A stretch of DNA of 64,000 nucleotides from Streptomyces kanamyceticus (GCF_008704495.1 NZ_CP023699.1:2542001-2606000); one strand, 5' to 3'; numbered from the stretch's first letter, positions 25,876 to 34,293 are shown. Translations and numbers: made by a program. Notes: generated by a model not told the origin, from the letters alone.

Positions 25876-26526
25876 ATGAGCGAGACCCGAACGGCTGCGG
25901 AGCTCGACCAAGAGGCGGCCGTGCGCCGCGCGTTGGAGGACTACTACCGGGACGGCACGCCGCCGTGGGACAGCGGCGTCACGCCGCCCGAACTCGTGGC
26001 GCTGGTGGAAGGGCCCGACGCCCTGACGCCTGGTCAGGCCCTCGAACTCGGCTGCGGCACCGGCACCAACGCGGTCTATCTGGCCCGGCACGGCTGGCGG
26101 GTGGCGGCCGTCGACCTGGTCGACCGCGCGGTCCTGCAGGCGAGGGAGAAGGCCGCCGCGGCCGGAGCGGACGTCACGGTGCTATGCGGGGACGCCACCC
26201 GACTCGACGAGGTGGGCGTCCCAGGACCGTACGACCTGTTCTTCGACCTGAGCTGCTACTGCGGGATCCCACCGCACCGCCGCGACGCCTACGCCACCGG
26301 CCTCACGGACCGTGCCGCCCCCGGCGCACGACTGCTGATGTTCGGGTACGGGCCCGAGGCATTCGACGACCCCATCTCCGGCGTCACCGCGGACGAACTC
26401 CGCGCCAGGTTTCCCGGGTGGCAGCTGACCGACGTGACGCCCGGCACGAACCCGGTCCCGACGTTCTGGTTCACGCTGCACCGCACCACCGGGGCGGACG
26501 GGGGTGGAGTTTCCTCATTCACGTGA
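25876..26526 (+). CDS. Class I SAM-dependent methyltransferase
   Basis: 216-aa Rossmann methyltransferase. Motif I 'LELGCGTGTNAVYLA' (about 56-70), 'AAVDLVDRAV' acidic residue after strand 2, 'DLFFDLSCYCGIPP' motif IV region. It resembles the TehB/thiopurine-type small-molecule methyltransferases. ATG at 25876 behind GGAGGGGCAGGA. Controlled with the divergent tetR through the double palindrome. Its last codons run into promoter module copy B (stop at 26526, module from 26508), suggesting that its end was created by a junction; the acceptor is unknown. Confidence 0.85.
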   Translation: MSETRTAAELDQEAAVRRALEDYYRDGTPPWDSGVTPPELVALVEGPDALTPGQALELGCGTGTNAVYLARHGWRVAAVDLVDRAVLQAREKAAAAGADVTVLCGDATRLDEVGVPGPYDLFFDLSCYCGIPPHRRDAYATGLTDRAAPGARLLMFGYGPEAFDDPISGVTADELRARFPGWQLTDVTPGTNPVPTFWFTLHRTTGADGGGVSSFT

Positions 26527-26602
26527 CGAGTGTCACACTCCGTGGTCATCATGGTGCTGTACGTGAAGTCGTACTGAAGCGTTGTACGAGTTCCCGGCGT
26601 GA
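26508..26602 (+). repeat. Promoter/operator module, copy B
   Basis: This copy is about 79% identical to 22741-22835. The array GTACG-N6-CGTAC-N9-GTACG lies at about 26560-26588. On the minus strand it still encodes the first codons of an RsbW-like gene (V-N-E-E-T-P-P-P-S) that has no body here. On the plus strand it leads to the XRE gene. Confidence 0.75.
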
Positions 26603-26633
26603 ATGCACGGCTTCAGGTGGGGAGTTGGACGGC

Positions 26634-27461
26634 ATGAGCAGCCCAAAGCGACGACCACGGAGGAACGCCTCGGCGATGAGGATGGTGGGCGCGCTGCTCG
26701 CCGTCCACCGCGAGGCGGCGGGGTACACACAGAAGTCACTCGCCGAGCGCTTCGTCATCGGCGAGGACCTGATCGCGTCCATCGAACAGGGGCGGCGGCC
26801 GCTGAAGCTGGATCTTGCGGTGCAGCTGGATGAACTCCTGGGCACCAACCGGACGTTGGAGACCGCGGTCGAGAACATGCCGGAGGTGGATCTGGTTCCG
26901 AGGTGGGCGGAAGAGTACCTGGATTGCGAGCGGGAGGCTATTGCGATCTCCGTGTACGAGAGCCTGCTCGTGCCCGGACAGTTGCAGACCGAGGGATACG
27001 CGCGCGCGGTCTTTCGCAGCCGTGTCCCTGTGTACGACGAGGACGAGATCGAGCAACTCGTGTCGACACGCATCGAGCGCCAGGAGATTCTTCACCGCAA
27101 GGTCCCGCCGACTACCAGCTTCGTGATCTGGGAGGCAGCACTGCGAGACCAGCTCGGCGGCAAAGCTGTATTCGACGAGCAACTCCGGCATCTACGTGAG
27201 TACGCCGACCTACCTGGCCTCGCGTTGCAGATCCTGCCACTCGGACGCACATCACACGCCGGACTCAACGGCCCCTTCGTCCTGCTGGAGACACCTGACC
27301 ACCAAAGGCTCGCCTATACGGAGACCCAGCGCGGAAGCCAGCTGATCGCCGATCCAGACGAGGTAGCGATCCTCACCCAGAAATATGCGATGCTGCGAAC
27401 GCAGGCCCTCAACTCGGAAGACACCATGGGCCTGTTGGACCGTCTGCTAGGAGAGCAATGA
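26634..27461 (+). CDS. XRE-family regulator with DUF5753 domain (WhiJ/BldB-locus type)
   Basis: 275-aa DNA-binding protein: helix-turn-helix at about 14-70 ('LLAVHREAAGYTQKSLAERFVIGEDLIASIEQGRRP'), then a DUF5753 effector domain (about 95-270) with 'ESLLVPGQLQTEGYARAVF' and 'PFVLLETPDHQRLAYTET'. In Streptomyces these proteins pair with a small DUF397 protein and often an RsbW-like ATPase, affecting development and antibiotic production. The ATG at 26634 follows GTGGGGAG. It overlaps the DUF397 gene by 4 bp (ATGA). It probably binds the pentamer array just upstream. Confidence 0.9.
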   Translation: MSSPKRRPRRNASAMRMVGALLAVHREAAGYTQKSLAERFVIGEDLIASIEQGRRPLKLDLAVQLDELLGTNRTLETAVENMPEVDLVPRWAEEYLDCEREAIAISVYESLLVPGQLQTEGYARAVFRSRVPVYDEDEIEQLVSTRIERQEILHRKVPPTTSFVIWEAALRDQLGGKAVFDEQLRHLREYADLPGLALQILPLGRTSHAGLNGPFVLLETPDHQRLAYTETQRGSQLIADPDEVAILTQKYAMLRTQALNSEDTMGLLDRLLGEQ

Positions 27462-27709
27462 GCGGCAGCACCGCACTTGAGTGGTTCAAGTCGAGCTACA
27501 GCGGCAGCGAGGGCGGCGAATGCCTCGAAATTGCCCACGCCTGGCGCAAGTCCAGCTACAGCGGCGACGAAGGCGGCCAGTGCCTCGAAATCGCCGCCCA
27601 CCCCACCGCCGTACACATCCGCGACTCCAAGAACCCGGAAGGCCCGCACTTCACGGTCGCCCCGGACGCCTGGACCGCCTTCCTGCCCCTCCCCCAGGCC
27701 CGCGCCTAG
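27458..27709 (+). CDS. DUF397 protein with internally duplicated motif
   Basis: 83-aa small acidic partner of the XRE regulator, translationally coupled by ATGA. The DUF397 signature occurs twice: 'WFKSSYSGSEGGECLEIA' (about 9-26) and 'WRKSSYSGDEGGQCLEIA' (about 29-46). The usual tail 'VHIRDSKNPEGPHFTVAPDAW' follows. Ordinary DUF397 proteins are about 60-65 aa with one copy, so this gene has a tandem duplication of about 60 bp. It probably modulates or sequesters its XRE partner. Confidence 0.9.
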   Translation: MSGSTALEWFKSSYSGSEGGECLEIAHAWRKSSYSGDEGGQCLEIAAHPTAVHIRDSKNPEGPHFTVAPDAWTAFLPLPQARA

Positions 27710-27715
27710 CACCAC

Positions 27716-28369
27716 GTGCGCTACTACCTCTACGTATCCGGCACCAAGCTGGACATGCTGTACGGGCAGATCCCGACCAAGCTCCTGAAGCGGCTCGCCG
27801 TCGAGGCGAAGGTCGACCTCAAGGTGCTCAGCGTCGCCGTGCAGTCGCCGCGCGCCGAGGCGACGACGTACGACCGGCTCGACATCGTCGAGGCGTACCT
27901 GGAGCGGGAGTTCGACGTCAGCTGGATGACGGAGCCGCGACCCTGGTTCCGGGGTGATCTGGGGCTGCGGATCGCGGGATACGGCTCGCCCGCCGGGCCG
28001 ACGTTCATGACGGGGCGCGAGGGCGACACCGTCATCGCGCTCGTCGGTTCCGCGCAGCATCTGATCGGGCAGCGGACCGCGCCCGACACGATCCAGAACG
28101 CGTACTCCAACCTGCCCTCGCTGTTCCAGCTCGTACGGGACGACGCCCAGGCCAACGGTCGGCCCGTGGACGAGGACGCGGCGATGGGTCAAGTCCTCAC
28201 GTTCTCCGAGTCGTTGACGGTACCGCCCGTCTACGCCGAGTTCCTCGCGCGACGGCTGGTGAGCGGCACCGTCACCGGACGGGACGGGAGGGACGTGCAC
28301 GTGGTCATCGGTACACCGCTGTACGTCGCGATGGCGGACGAGGACCCGGACCAGGGCCGGGGAGCCTGA
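27716..28369 (+). CDS. Conserved actinobacterial protein (possibly DUF7019 family)
   Basis: 217-aa soluble protein beginning 'MRYYLYVSGTKLDMLY'. That start is shared by an uncharacterised Streptomyces family that I believe is DUF7019; this is from memory. It has no signal peptide, membrane span or catalytic motif that I recognise. A 'VSGTVTGRDGRDVHVVIGTPLYVAMADE' segment ends the domain. The GTG start is 6 nt after the DUF397 stop without an RBS. The next gene begins directly after its stop, so XRE-DUF397-this-HEAT reads as one unit. A signalling or conflict role is only suggested by company. Confidence 0.7.
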   Translation: MRYYLYVSGTKLDMLYGQIPTKLLKRLAVEAKVDLKVLSVAVQSPRAEATTYDRLDIVEAYLEREFDVSWMTEPRPWFRGDLGLRIAGYGSPAGPTFMTGREGDTVIALVGSAQHLIGQRTAPDTIQNAYSNLPSLFQLVRDDAQANGRPVDEDAAMGQVLTFSESLTVPPVYAEFLARRLVSGTVTGRDGRDVHVVIGTPLYVAMADEDPDQGRGA

Positions 28370-30334
28370 ATGCAGGCGGACGCGGTCATCCACGACGGCC
28401 CCGACGTGGGACGCATGCGCCTCGCCGGTGACGTGCGGGGCCTGCGCCGCGTCATGCGGTCCGGCGACTTCTCCACCGCCCTGCGGGCCGTGCAACTACT
28501 CGGGGACATCGGTGGCCCGGCTGCCGCCGACGCGCTTCTCGACTGTCTGAAGCGGCCGAGCCGCTACGTCCTCCATCTCCATCTGTGGGTCATCACCCCC
28601 CTGGCGAGAATGCGCGAGCCCCGCGCGGTCCCGCTGCTGCTGCGGCGCCTGCGCGAGGGTGGCGTGGAGAACGACGGCCAGAACGACACGCTGTTCCAGG
28701 CCCTGGGGCTCCTCGGCGGACCCGAGATCGTCCGTGAACTGGTCGGCAGGCTGGCCGAGCCGCGCCCGTCGAAGCCGGTGGTCGACGCGGTGGCGGCACT
28801 GCGCCCGCCGGAGGCCGTGCCCGCGTTGCTGGCCGCGCTCTGGACGCTGCTGCCCCGCGACGAGATCCACGCCGTCCAGGTGCTCGGCGCGATGCGCGAC
28901 CCCCGTACGGCACCGGCCCTGTTCTTCCTCGTGGACTCCAAGAGCACCTCTCCCGAACTGCGCAGGGAGGCCGTCCAGGCGCTCACCGAACTCCCCGAGG
29001 AGTCCTGGCCACCACCGGCGGGCTGGCTCCCCGAGATCATGCTGCGGCGGGCGCTACGGGACCCGGACGCGTCGACCGCCGCGCCCGCGGCCGAGCTGCT
29101 CGCCAGGACCGATCGGGGCAGGGACGTGCTGCGGGGCGACCTGATGGACTCCGTGCCGGGCCGCAGGGCCGAGTACCGCTCACCCGCCTGCGCCGCCGTG
29201 ACGGTCTGCGCCTTCATCCGGGAACGGCCCGAGCTCTTCGGCGGGAAGCAGGACTACCGCGACGTACCGACGCTGATCAAGCTGCTCGGCGAGGCGGCCG
29301 TACCGACCGTGCGCAGGGCGGCGGCCGAGGCGCTCGGTGCCGTCGGGGGCCTGACGGCGACCGAGGCGCTCCTCGCCGTACTCGGCGACGCCAGGGTCGG
29401 CGAGGCGGCGGCGACGGCGTTGGCCCGGCTCCCCGAGCCACCCGTACCGGCACTGCTCGCACTCCTCACCGACGGCGACAGTGAAGCCCAACGCCGTTGC
29501 GCCGCACTGGCGTTGGGCCTCGCGGGACGTACGGAAGCCGCACCGCCACTCCTCGCCGTCCTCGACGCTCTCGACGCGGGGGCCGCTCCGAGGCTGCGCG
29601 CCGCCGCTGTCGACGCGCTCGCCGCGCTCCGCCACCGCCCCGCGGCCGGGCGCCTCGCGGACCTCGCGGCCGACGAGGACCAGCCCGGCACGCTGCGCGC
29701 CCGCGCCCTGCACGCGCTGGGTCGCGTCGGGGCGCCGGAGTCCCTGCCGGTGGTGCTCGCCGCGCTGCGGGACCCGGCGAGTCCCGTGCGGCTCCAGGCG
29801 GCGGGGGCCCTGGGTTCGTTCCCCGGCCAGGCTGCGGCCGAGGCGCTCGGCACGCTCGCCGCCAAGGACACGGACCGCGACGTCGCACGGGCCGCCGTCC
29901 GTACCCTGGGCGGGCTCGGCACGTCCGCCGCACCCGTGCTCGCCTCCCTGGCCCTTGCGCTGCCGCTCCGGACGGACGTCATCGGCGAACTGATCACCGC
30001 GCTCGCCCGGTGCCCGGGGCCCGAAGCGGACGTCGGGCTCGGTCAGTTGACGAAGCCAGGCCTGGCGGAGGACGTGCACGTGGCGGCGGCCGAGGCGCTG
30101 GGCGCGCGGCGTGCGCCCGAGAGCGCCGCGCCGCTGGCCGCGCTCCTCGACGACGACCATCCGTACGGCTGCCGCAACGTCGCCCTGACGGCACTCGCCG
30201 CGCTGGGCACCGAGGAAGCCGACGAGCACGTACTCGCGCACGTCCGGACCACCCAGCAGTTCACGGAGGCCTGGCGCAAGGCCCTCACCACCATCGCGCA
30301 GCGCCTGGGCACCCCCGACCAGGCACGGTCCTGA
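28370..30334 (+). CDS. HEAT-repeat (PBS-lyase-like) scaffold protein
   Basis: 654-aa protein made almost wholly of helical HEAT/PBS repeats of about 30-32 residues. A recurring pattern is 'A..ALGRVGAPESLPVVLAALRDPASPVRLQAAGALG'. No catalytic domain is visible. Such alpha-solenoids bind proteins, sometimes as lyases or as sensors fused into defence loci. The ATG abuts the upstream stop codon (TGAATG), indicating coupling. A perfectly repeated 20-bp word straddles the gap after its stop. Partner unknown; the tight linkage suggests the preceding protein. Confidence 0.82.
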   Translation: MQADAVIHDGPDVGRMRLAGDVRGLRRVMRSGDFSTALRAVQLLGDIGGPAAADALLDCLKRPSRYVLHLHLWVITPLARMREPRAVPLLLRRLREGGVENDGQNDTLFQALGLLGGPEIVRELVGRLAEPRPSKPVVDAVAALRPPEAVPALLAALWTLLPRDEIHAVQVLGAMRDPRTAPALFFLVDSKSTSPELRREAVQALTELPEESWPPPAGWLPEIMLRRALRDPDASTAAPAAELLARTDRGRDVLRGDLMDSVPGRRAEYRSPACAAVTVCAFIRERPELFGGKQDYRDVPTLIKLLGEAAVPTVRRAAAEALGAVGGLTATEALLAVLGDARVGEAAATALARLPEPPVPALLALLTDGDSEAQRRCAALALGLAGRTEAAPPLLAVLDALDAGAAPRLRAAAVDALAALRHRPAAGRLADLAADEDQPGTLRARALHALGRVGAPESLPVVLAALRDPASPVRLQAAGALGSFPGQAAAEALGTLAAKDTDRDVARAAVRTLGGLGTSAAPVLASLALALPLRTDVIGELITALARCPGPEADVGLGQLTKPGLAEDVHVAAAEALGARRAPESAAPLAALLDDDHPYGCRNVALTALAALGTEEADEHVLAHVRTTQQFTEAWRKALTTIAQRLGTPDQARS

Positions 30335-30355
30335 TCACGGGCGCCCCGGCACCGG

Positions 30356-30395
30356 GCGGGATCGAGCGGGTTCAGGCGGGATCGAGCGGGATCAG
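30356..30395. repeat. Two-copy 20-bp tandem repeat
   Basis: GCGGGATCGAGCGGGTTCAG is repeated with one change (30356-30375, 30376-30395) between the converging HEAT and protease genes, reaching into the protease stop codon. Confidence 0.6.
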
Positions 30396-31576
30396 GCCGT
30401 GTGCAGCGTCAGCCCGTAGCGCTGGAGAATCTCGTTCACCGGCTGGAACCACGTCTCGCCGCCGCTGCCGCAATTGCCCCAGCCGCCTGACGTCACGCCC
30501 TGGGCCTGGTCGCCGCTGATGAACGAGCCGCCCGAGTCACCGCCCTCGGCGCAGACGCTGGTCTTGGTGAGCTGGTGCACGACGGTGCCGTCCGAGTAGT
30601 TGACGGTCTCGTTCTTGGCGAGCAGGTTGCCGCAGTGCCACTTGGTGGTGGAGCCGGAACGGCAGATCGACGTGCCGACCGGGGCCTCCGCCGAGCCCTT
30701 GACGAGCCGGTCGGGGATGGTGCCCCAGCCGAGTACGACCGGCACGGTCCACCAGCCGTTGCCGACGGACACCCACGCGTAGTCGTTGTCGGGGAACGAA
30801 GAGCCCTGGAACGTACCGATGTTGGAGTTGTCCCAGCCGCGCACACCCGCGCCCGCCTTGCCGCAGTGCCCGGCCGTGACGAACCCGCCGTGCACCGAGA
30901 AGCCGATGGAACAGCGGACGTTGCCGGTGTAGTACGGGTCGCCGCCGACGGTCCCTGCGGCGAAGGTGCTCGGTCCCGCGGGGACGGTGCCCACCTGGAC
31001 GGGGGCGTCGGTGGTGGCGCGCGCCTTGCGCAGGAAGGTGCTGACATCGTTGTCGGCACGGTGGCCTTCGACGACGTCGACGACGAGGCGGTTCGCCTTC
31101 GTGTCGACCCGCCAACTGGCCACGTTGTCCGGCGCCTTGAGCTTGTCGACCCGCTTCTTCGCCGCGTCGAGCCGCGCGGCGGAGTGCTTGACGATCCTCA
31201 CGTCGGCACCGGCGTCGCGCACCTCCCCCGCGGCCTGCTGCCCGGTCAGCGCGACGGTGAGCCTGCCGCTCCCGGCGTCGAACCAGGAACCGGCGTACGC
31301 CGTGCCCGCGGCCTTCCGCGCGGCCCGCTCGGTCTTGACGGCCTGCCGCTCGTCGGCGAGGCGCTCGCGCGCGGCGGCGGGGGTCAGGCCGAGGTCGCGC
31401 TCCATGGCGTCGAGGAGCCCCGGAGACGCGAGCGCCTTCGACGCGGAGTCAGTGGCTTCGGAGCCGGAGCCGGTACCCGCGTCGGCCGCGGCGGTGGGGG
31501 CTAGTCCGGTGGCCGCGCACGCGGCCGTCAGGAGGAAGGCGGACAGGCCGAGGCGTGTTTTGGTCTTGCGTCTCAC
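30392..31576 (-). CDS. Secreted streptogrisin-like serine protease (S1 family)
   Basis: Extracellular chymotrypsin-fold protease, 394-aa preproenzyme. Signal peptide (about 1-32, cut near AAADA), alpha-lytic-protease-type prodomain (about 45-205) that folds the enzyme, then a mature domain from about 207. The triad is complete: His237 (TAGHCG), Asp265 (DNDYAW), Ser348 (GGDSGGS). Disulfide-forming Cys222/238, 305/315 and 342/369 are in the expected places. The GTG at 31576 sits behind GAGGT. It is divergent from a protease-inhibitor-like gene, and matching TGAGAxCGCTCTC palindromes precede both genes. Confidence 0.92.
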   Translation of the reverse strand: MRRKTKTRLGLSAFLLTAACAATGLAPTAAADAGTGSGSEATDSASKALASPGLLDAMERDLGLTPAAARERLADERQAVKTERAARKAAGTAYAGSWFDAGSGRLTVALTGQQAAGEVRDAGADVRIVKHSAARLDAAKKRVDKLKAPDNVASWRVDTKANRLVVDVVEGHRADNDVSTFLRKARATTDAPVQVGTVPAGPSTFAAGTVGGDPYYTGNVRCSIGFSVHGGFVTAGHCGKAGAGVRGWDNSNIGTFQGSSFPDNDYAWVSVGNGWWTVPVVLGWGTIPDRLVKGSAEAPVGTSICRSGSTTKWHCGNLLAKNETVNYSDGTVVHQLTKTSVCAEGGDSGGSFISGDQAQGVTSGGWGNCGSGGETWFQPVNEILQRYGLTLHTA

Positions 31577-31639
31577 AGGGGGGACCTCTCGTCGTTCCAA
31601 CGGTGGGGTGGTGGAGCGGAGTTGAGTGTCTGAGCTGTC

Positions 31640-31653
31640 TGAGAGCGCTCTCT
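31640..31653. promoter_or_regulatory. LacI-type palindrome upstream of the protease
   Basis: TGAGAGCGCTCTCT contains the perfect palindrome GAGAGCGCTCTC with central CG, 65 bp before the protease start. It is nearly the same as the site at 31906 upstream of the divergent gene and resembles the CebR-like class (TGGGAGCGCTCCCA). Confidence 0.6.
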
Positions 31654-31905
31654 CCAGATGGTGCGGGAGAGAGTCGGGAGACTGTGAGAGCAAGTCCGGA
31701 CGCTCGGCGGCACATCTCAGCCGTTCCTGTGGGGTCCGGAAAACGGGTGCGAGTGGGGTGAATCGGCACCACACCGGCGCGGCGGCCTCCGCCCCGGCCC
31801 TCACGCCGAGCCGCCAATGCGCCCTTTTGTTCAGGCCAGTTGTTCCGTTGGCGGTCCCGGGCCCGGTTGCGGGAGCCGATGCGCGAAACCACGCTCAGGC
31901 GCGTT

Positions 31906-31919
31906 TGAGAACGCTCTCA
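31906..31919. promoter_or_regulatory. LacI-type palindrome upstream of the inhibitor
   Basis: TGAGAACGCTCTCA is an inverted repeat (one mismatch) 25 bp before the inhibitor-like gene and matches the site at 31640 at 12 of 14 positions. The pair suggests joint control by one repressor. Confidence 0.6.
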
Positions 31920-31943
31920 CAGCCACCAAGGGGAGGAACTCTC

Positions 31944-32366
31944 ATGCTCCACGGAACACGCCTGAGACGAGGAGCCACGGTCGCCGCCGCCGCGGTGGTC
32001 GGCATCGCCCTGGCGAGCGGGACGGCCCACGCCGACATCCCGATCGGGCAGCCGATGACCGGCAAGATGACGTACTACAACGACAAGGGATACGGGGCCT
32101 GCGGCACCCCCATCGACGCGTCGACGCAGGACCTGGTGGCGGTCCCCGCATCCTGGTGGACCACCCCCAACCCCAACAACGACCCGCTCTGCCAAGGCAT
32201 TTCGGTCCAGGTCAGCTACAACGGCAGGACCATCACGGTCCCGGTCAGGGACAAGTGCCCGTCCTGCGCCGCGACCCACATCGACCTCAGCCAGACGGCG
32301 TTCCAGAAGCTGGCGCCGCTGGACGTGGGCGTGGTGAACGGCATCACCTGGAAGTTCGTCCGCTGA
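31944..32366 (+). CDS. Secreted DPBB protein resembling Streptomyces papain inhibitor (SPI)
   Basis: 140-aa exported protein: signal peptide (about 1-30, cut after AHA) and a mature double-psi beta-barrel of about 110 residues. Segments 'MTYYNDKGYGACGTPIDASTQDLVAVP' (split here for display only), 'NPNNDPLCQG', 'VRDKCPSCAATHIDLSQTAF' and 'GVVNGITWKF' match what I recall of SPI, the cysteine/serine endopeptidase inhibitor of S. mobaraensis. Four cysteines give two disulfides. RBS AGGGGAGGA. The related expansin/RlpA fold is an alternative, but no expansin catalytic Asp pattern or cellulose-binding domain is evident. Next to a secreted protease with the same operator type. Confidence 0.85.
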   Translation: MLHGTRLRRGATVAAAAVVGIALASGTAHADIPIGQPMTGKMTYYNDKGYGACGTPIDASTQDLVAVPASWWTTPNPNNDPLCQGISVQVSYNGRTITVPVRDKCPSCAATHIDLSQTAFQKLAPLDVGVVNGITWKFVR

Positions 32367-32399
32367 CGCCGTCCGTGCCGACGCGTACCCCGTCCGCGC

Positions 32400-34247
32400 C
32401 TATCCCATCGTCGCGTACGCCTCCCCCGCCCCCGGCGGCCTGATCCACGGCCGCGTCAGGAGTATCGGCAGCCTGCCCTCGTCCAGGGCGAACCTGGGCA
32501 GGTGCACACCGAACGTCTCCGCCATCGCGCCCAACGCGCGGGCCTCGTCCGAGCGGTCGGCGGCGGGGCCCGCCGGGTCGGGGAAGAGGCGGTCGGGCGA
32601 GAGGGCGGCGGGCAGGGTGCCGGAGCTGGCGCGGCGCGTGCCGTGGACCGTGAAGGCGCACCGCTGCTCGCCGTCCTCGGCGCAGGCGAAGTGGAAGAGG
32701 CCCGGTTCCCACCAGACCGTGAGGGCGCGGGTGCCGCGCGACAGCTCGGTGCCGGGGTGCGTGAGGCGGTCCGGGTCGTGGCCCCCGAAGCGGTCGGACT
32801 CGAAGGCGAAGCTCCAGCCCTCGCCCCCGGCGCCGATCCTGGCCATCGGCAGCGGACGCTGCCCCCGCCCCTGCGCGACCTGGAGGTGCCAGAGGTCCCC
32901 CTCACCGGCCACCGGCCCCAGCGGTTCGACGCCGAACCGCTCCGCCAGCTCCTCGGGCCCGATCCCCTCCACCAGCACGAACCGGTACATGCCCCGGCGG
33001 ACCGCGCCACGGGAGTGTTCGTCGGCCAGCCACCCGAGCCCGTCATGCCTTCTCGCCCGCCCCGCGGCGGGCACGGGACGGGGCCCGGACCCTCCGTGCC
33101 CGCCCCGGGGCGTGGTCAGCAACTGCCGTCCCCGCTCCGGCGTCACGAGCGGCCCGAGCAGCGGATCGCCGAGCAGGCCGAACGGCGCCACGTGGTCGTC
33201 CCCGTACGGCACCCAGGCCGGGACCGCCGCCGCGATGACCCGCCAGGCGCCTTCCGTGTCGCCCCAGCGCGCGAGCCCTCTGGCCTCTTCGACCGCTCGC
33301 CCGAAGACCCCGGGCGAGCCGTACTCGTACGTCCCCCGCTCGACCTCCCGCACGACGGCTGCGGCCCGCTGCGTGTCCGTCGAACCGCTCGTCGGAGAGG
33401 GGCCGTCTCCCTGAGAACGGTGCACGTACTCGCGCACCTTCAGGGGCAGCGCCTCGGCGGCGTACAGCGGATCGTCCATGTCCGGCTCGACCGGCACCCA
33501 GCCGCGCCCGCCGTCGAGCAGCACGTCCAACTGCGAGGCCAGCAGGCGGGCCCGCGCCCTGCCGAACCGCCCGGCCTCCTCGAAGACGCCGAGCGCGTCG
33601 TCCAACTCCCCGCGCAGGCAAGCGAGTCGGGCTTCCGCCACTCTGGCGTCGAGGGCGCGCGTCACCGAGTTCTCGAAGTCCGGGCAGTCGCCGCCCAGGC
33701 GGTAGAACTCCTCGTACATACCCTCCATGAACGCCCGGAACGAGGCGTACCGCGTCGGCTCCTGGCCGCCCCACCCGTGGTACAGATACACCGCCCACTC
33801 CCCGTCGGCGTCCACGTCGCCCGGGTCGAGGAGGACGTCCGTCGCATCCGATTCGAGCGAAAGGCGCAGCGCCCGCCCCCACATCCCGGCCAGCAGCACG
33901 TCCGCGTCGGCCGAGTCCTCCGTCAGCTCGGCGTCGTACATCTCCCCCAGGTCGTAAGGATCGTCGTACGGCTCGATGTCCTGGGCACCGGCCAGGAGTT
34001 GGACGAAGCCGCCCGCCTCGCGCCAGCCGTCCGTCACCGTCAGGAAAGCGCGCAGGGACGGCGGCAGCGGCGCCTCGATCTCCCACTCCCGAAGCCGCTC
34101 CTCCAGCGCCGCGAGCCGCGCGGGGTCCACCGGGTCGAACCCGAGCCCACGCCCCGGGACGGACTCCCCGGCGGCCCGCGCCTGTGCCCACTCCTCGCTC
34201 CACCGATTGAGGAACGGCCCCCACTCCACGATCTCCATGCCGTTCAT
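32400..34247 (-). CDS. SMI1/KNR4-type protein, large form
   Basis: About 615 aa, Trp/Glu/Asp-rich and cytosolic. The N-terminal part (about 25-200) has the SMI1/KNR4 (SUKH) pattern: 'PLPPSLRAFLTVTDGWREAGGF', 'YDDPYDLGEMYDAEL', 'WAVYLYHGWGGQEPTRYASFRAFM'. The SUKH superfamily includes immunity proteins to nuclease toxins, and also plain regulatory proteins. The rest has a TPR-like middle and a C-terminal beta-rich domain (about 410-600) that I do not recognise. Two ATGs (34247, 34238) are possible and neither has a strong RBS. No toxin gene adjoins it, so an orphan immunity or housekeeping role remains open. Confidence 0.72.
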   Translation of the reverse strand: MNGMEIVEWGPFLNRWSEEWAQARAAGESVPGRGLGFDPVDPARLAALEERLREWEIEAPLPPSLRAFLTVTDGWREAGGFVQLLAGAQDIEPYDDPYDLGEMYDAELTEDSADADVLLAGMWGRALRLSLESDATDVLLDPGDVDADGEWAVYLYHGWGGQEPTRYASFRAFMEGMYEEFYRLGGDCPDFENSVTRALDARVAEARLACLRGELDDALGVFEEAGRFGRARARLLASQLDVLLDGGRGWVPVEPDMDDPLYAAEALPLKVREYVHRSQGDGPSPTSGSTDTQRAAAVVREVERGTYEYGSPGVFGRAVEEARGLARWGDTEGAWRVIAAAVPAWVPYGDDHVAPFGLLGDPLLGPLVTPERGRQLLTTPRGGHGGSGPRPVPAAGRARRHDGLGWLADEHSRGAVRRGMYRFVLVEGIGPEELAERFGVEPLGPVAGEGDLWHLQVAQGRGQRPLPMARIGAGGEGWSFAFESDRFGGHDPDRLTHPGTELSRGTRALTVWWEPGLFHFACAEDGEQRCAFTVHGTRRASSGTLPAALSPDRLFPDPAGPAADRSDEARALGAMAETFGVHLPRFALDEGRLPILLTRPWIRPPGAGEAYATMG

Positions 34248-34293
34248 CGTGGCATCCGCCACTGACAATCGGTCATGGCCCGCCAAGCGGGTG

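Noticed and set aside
31944..32366. Expansin or RlpA lytic transglycosylase
   Set aside because: The DPBB fold is shared, but overall sequence and length fit the secreted papain-inhibitor group better, and there is no cellulose-binding or SPOR domain.
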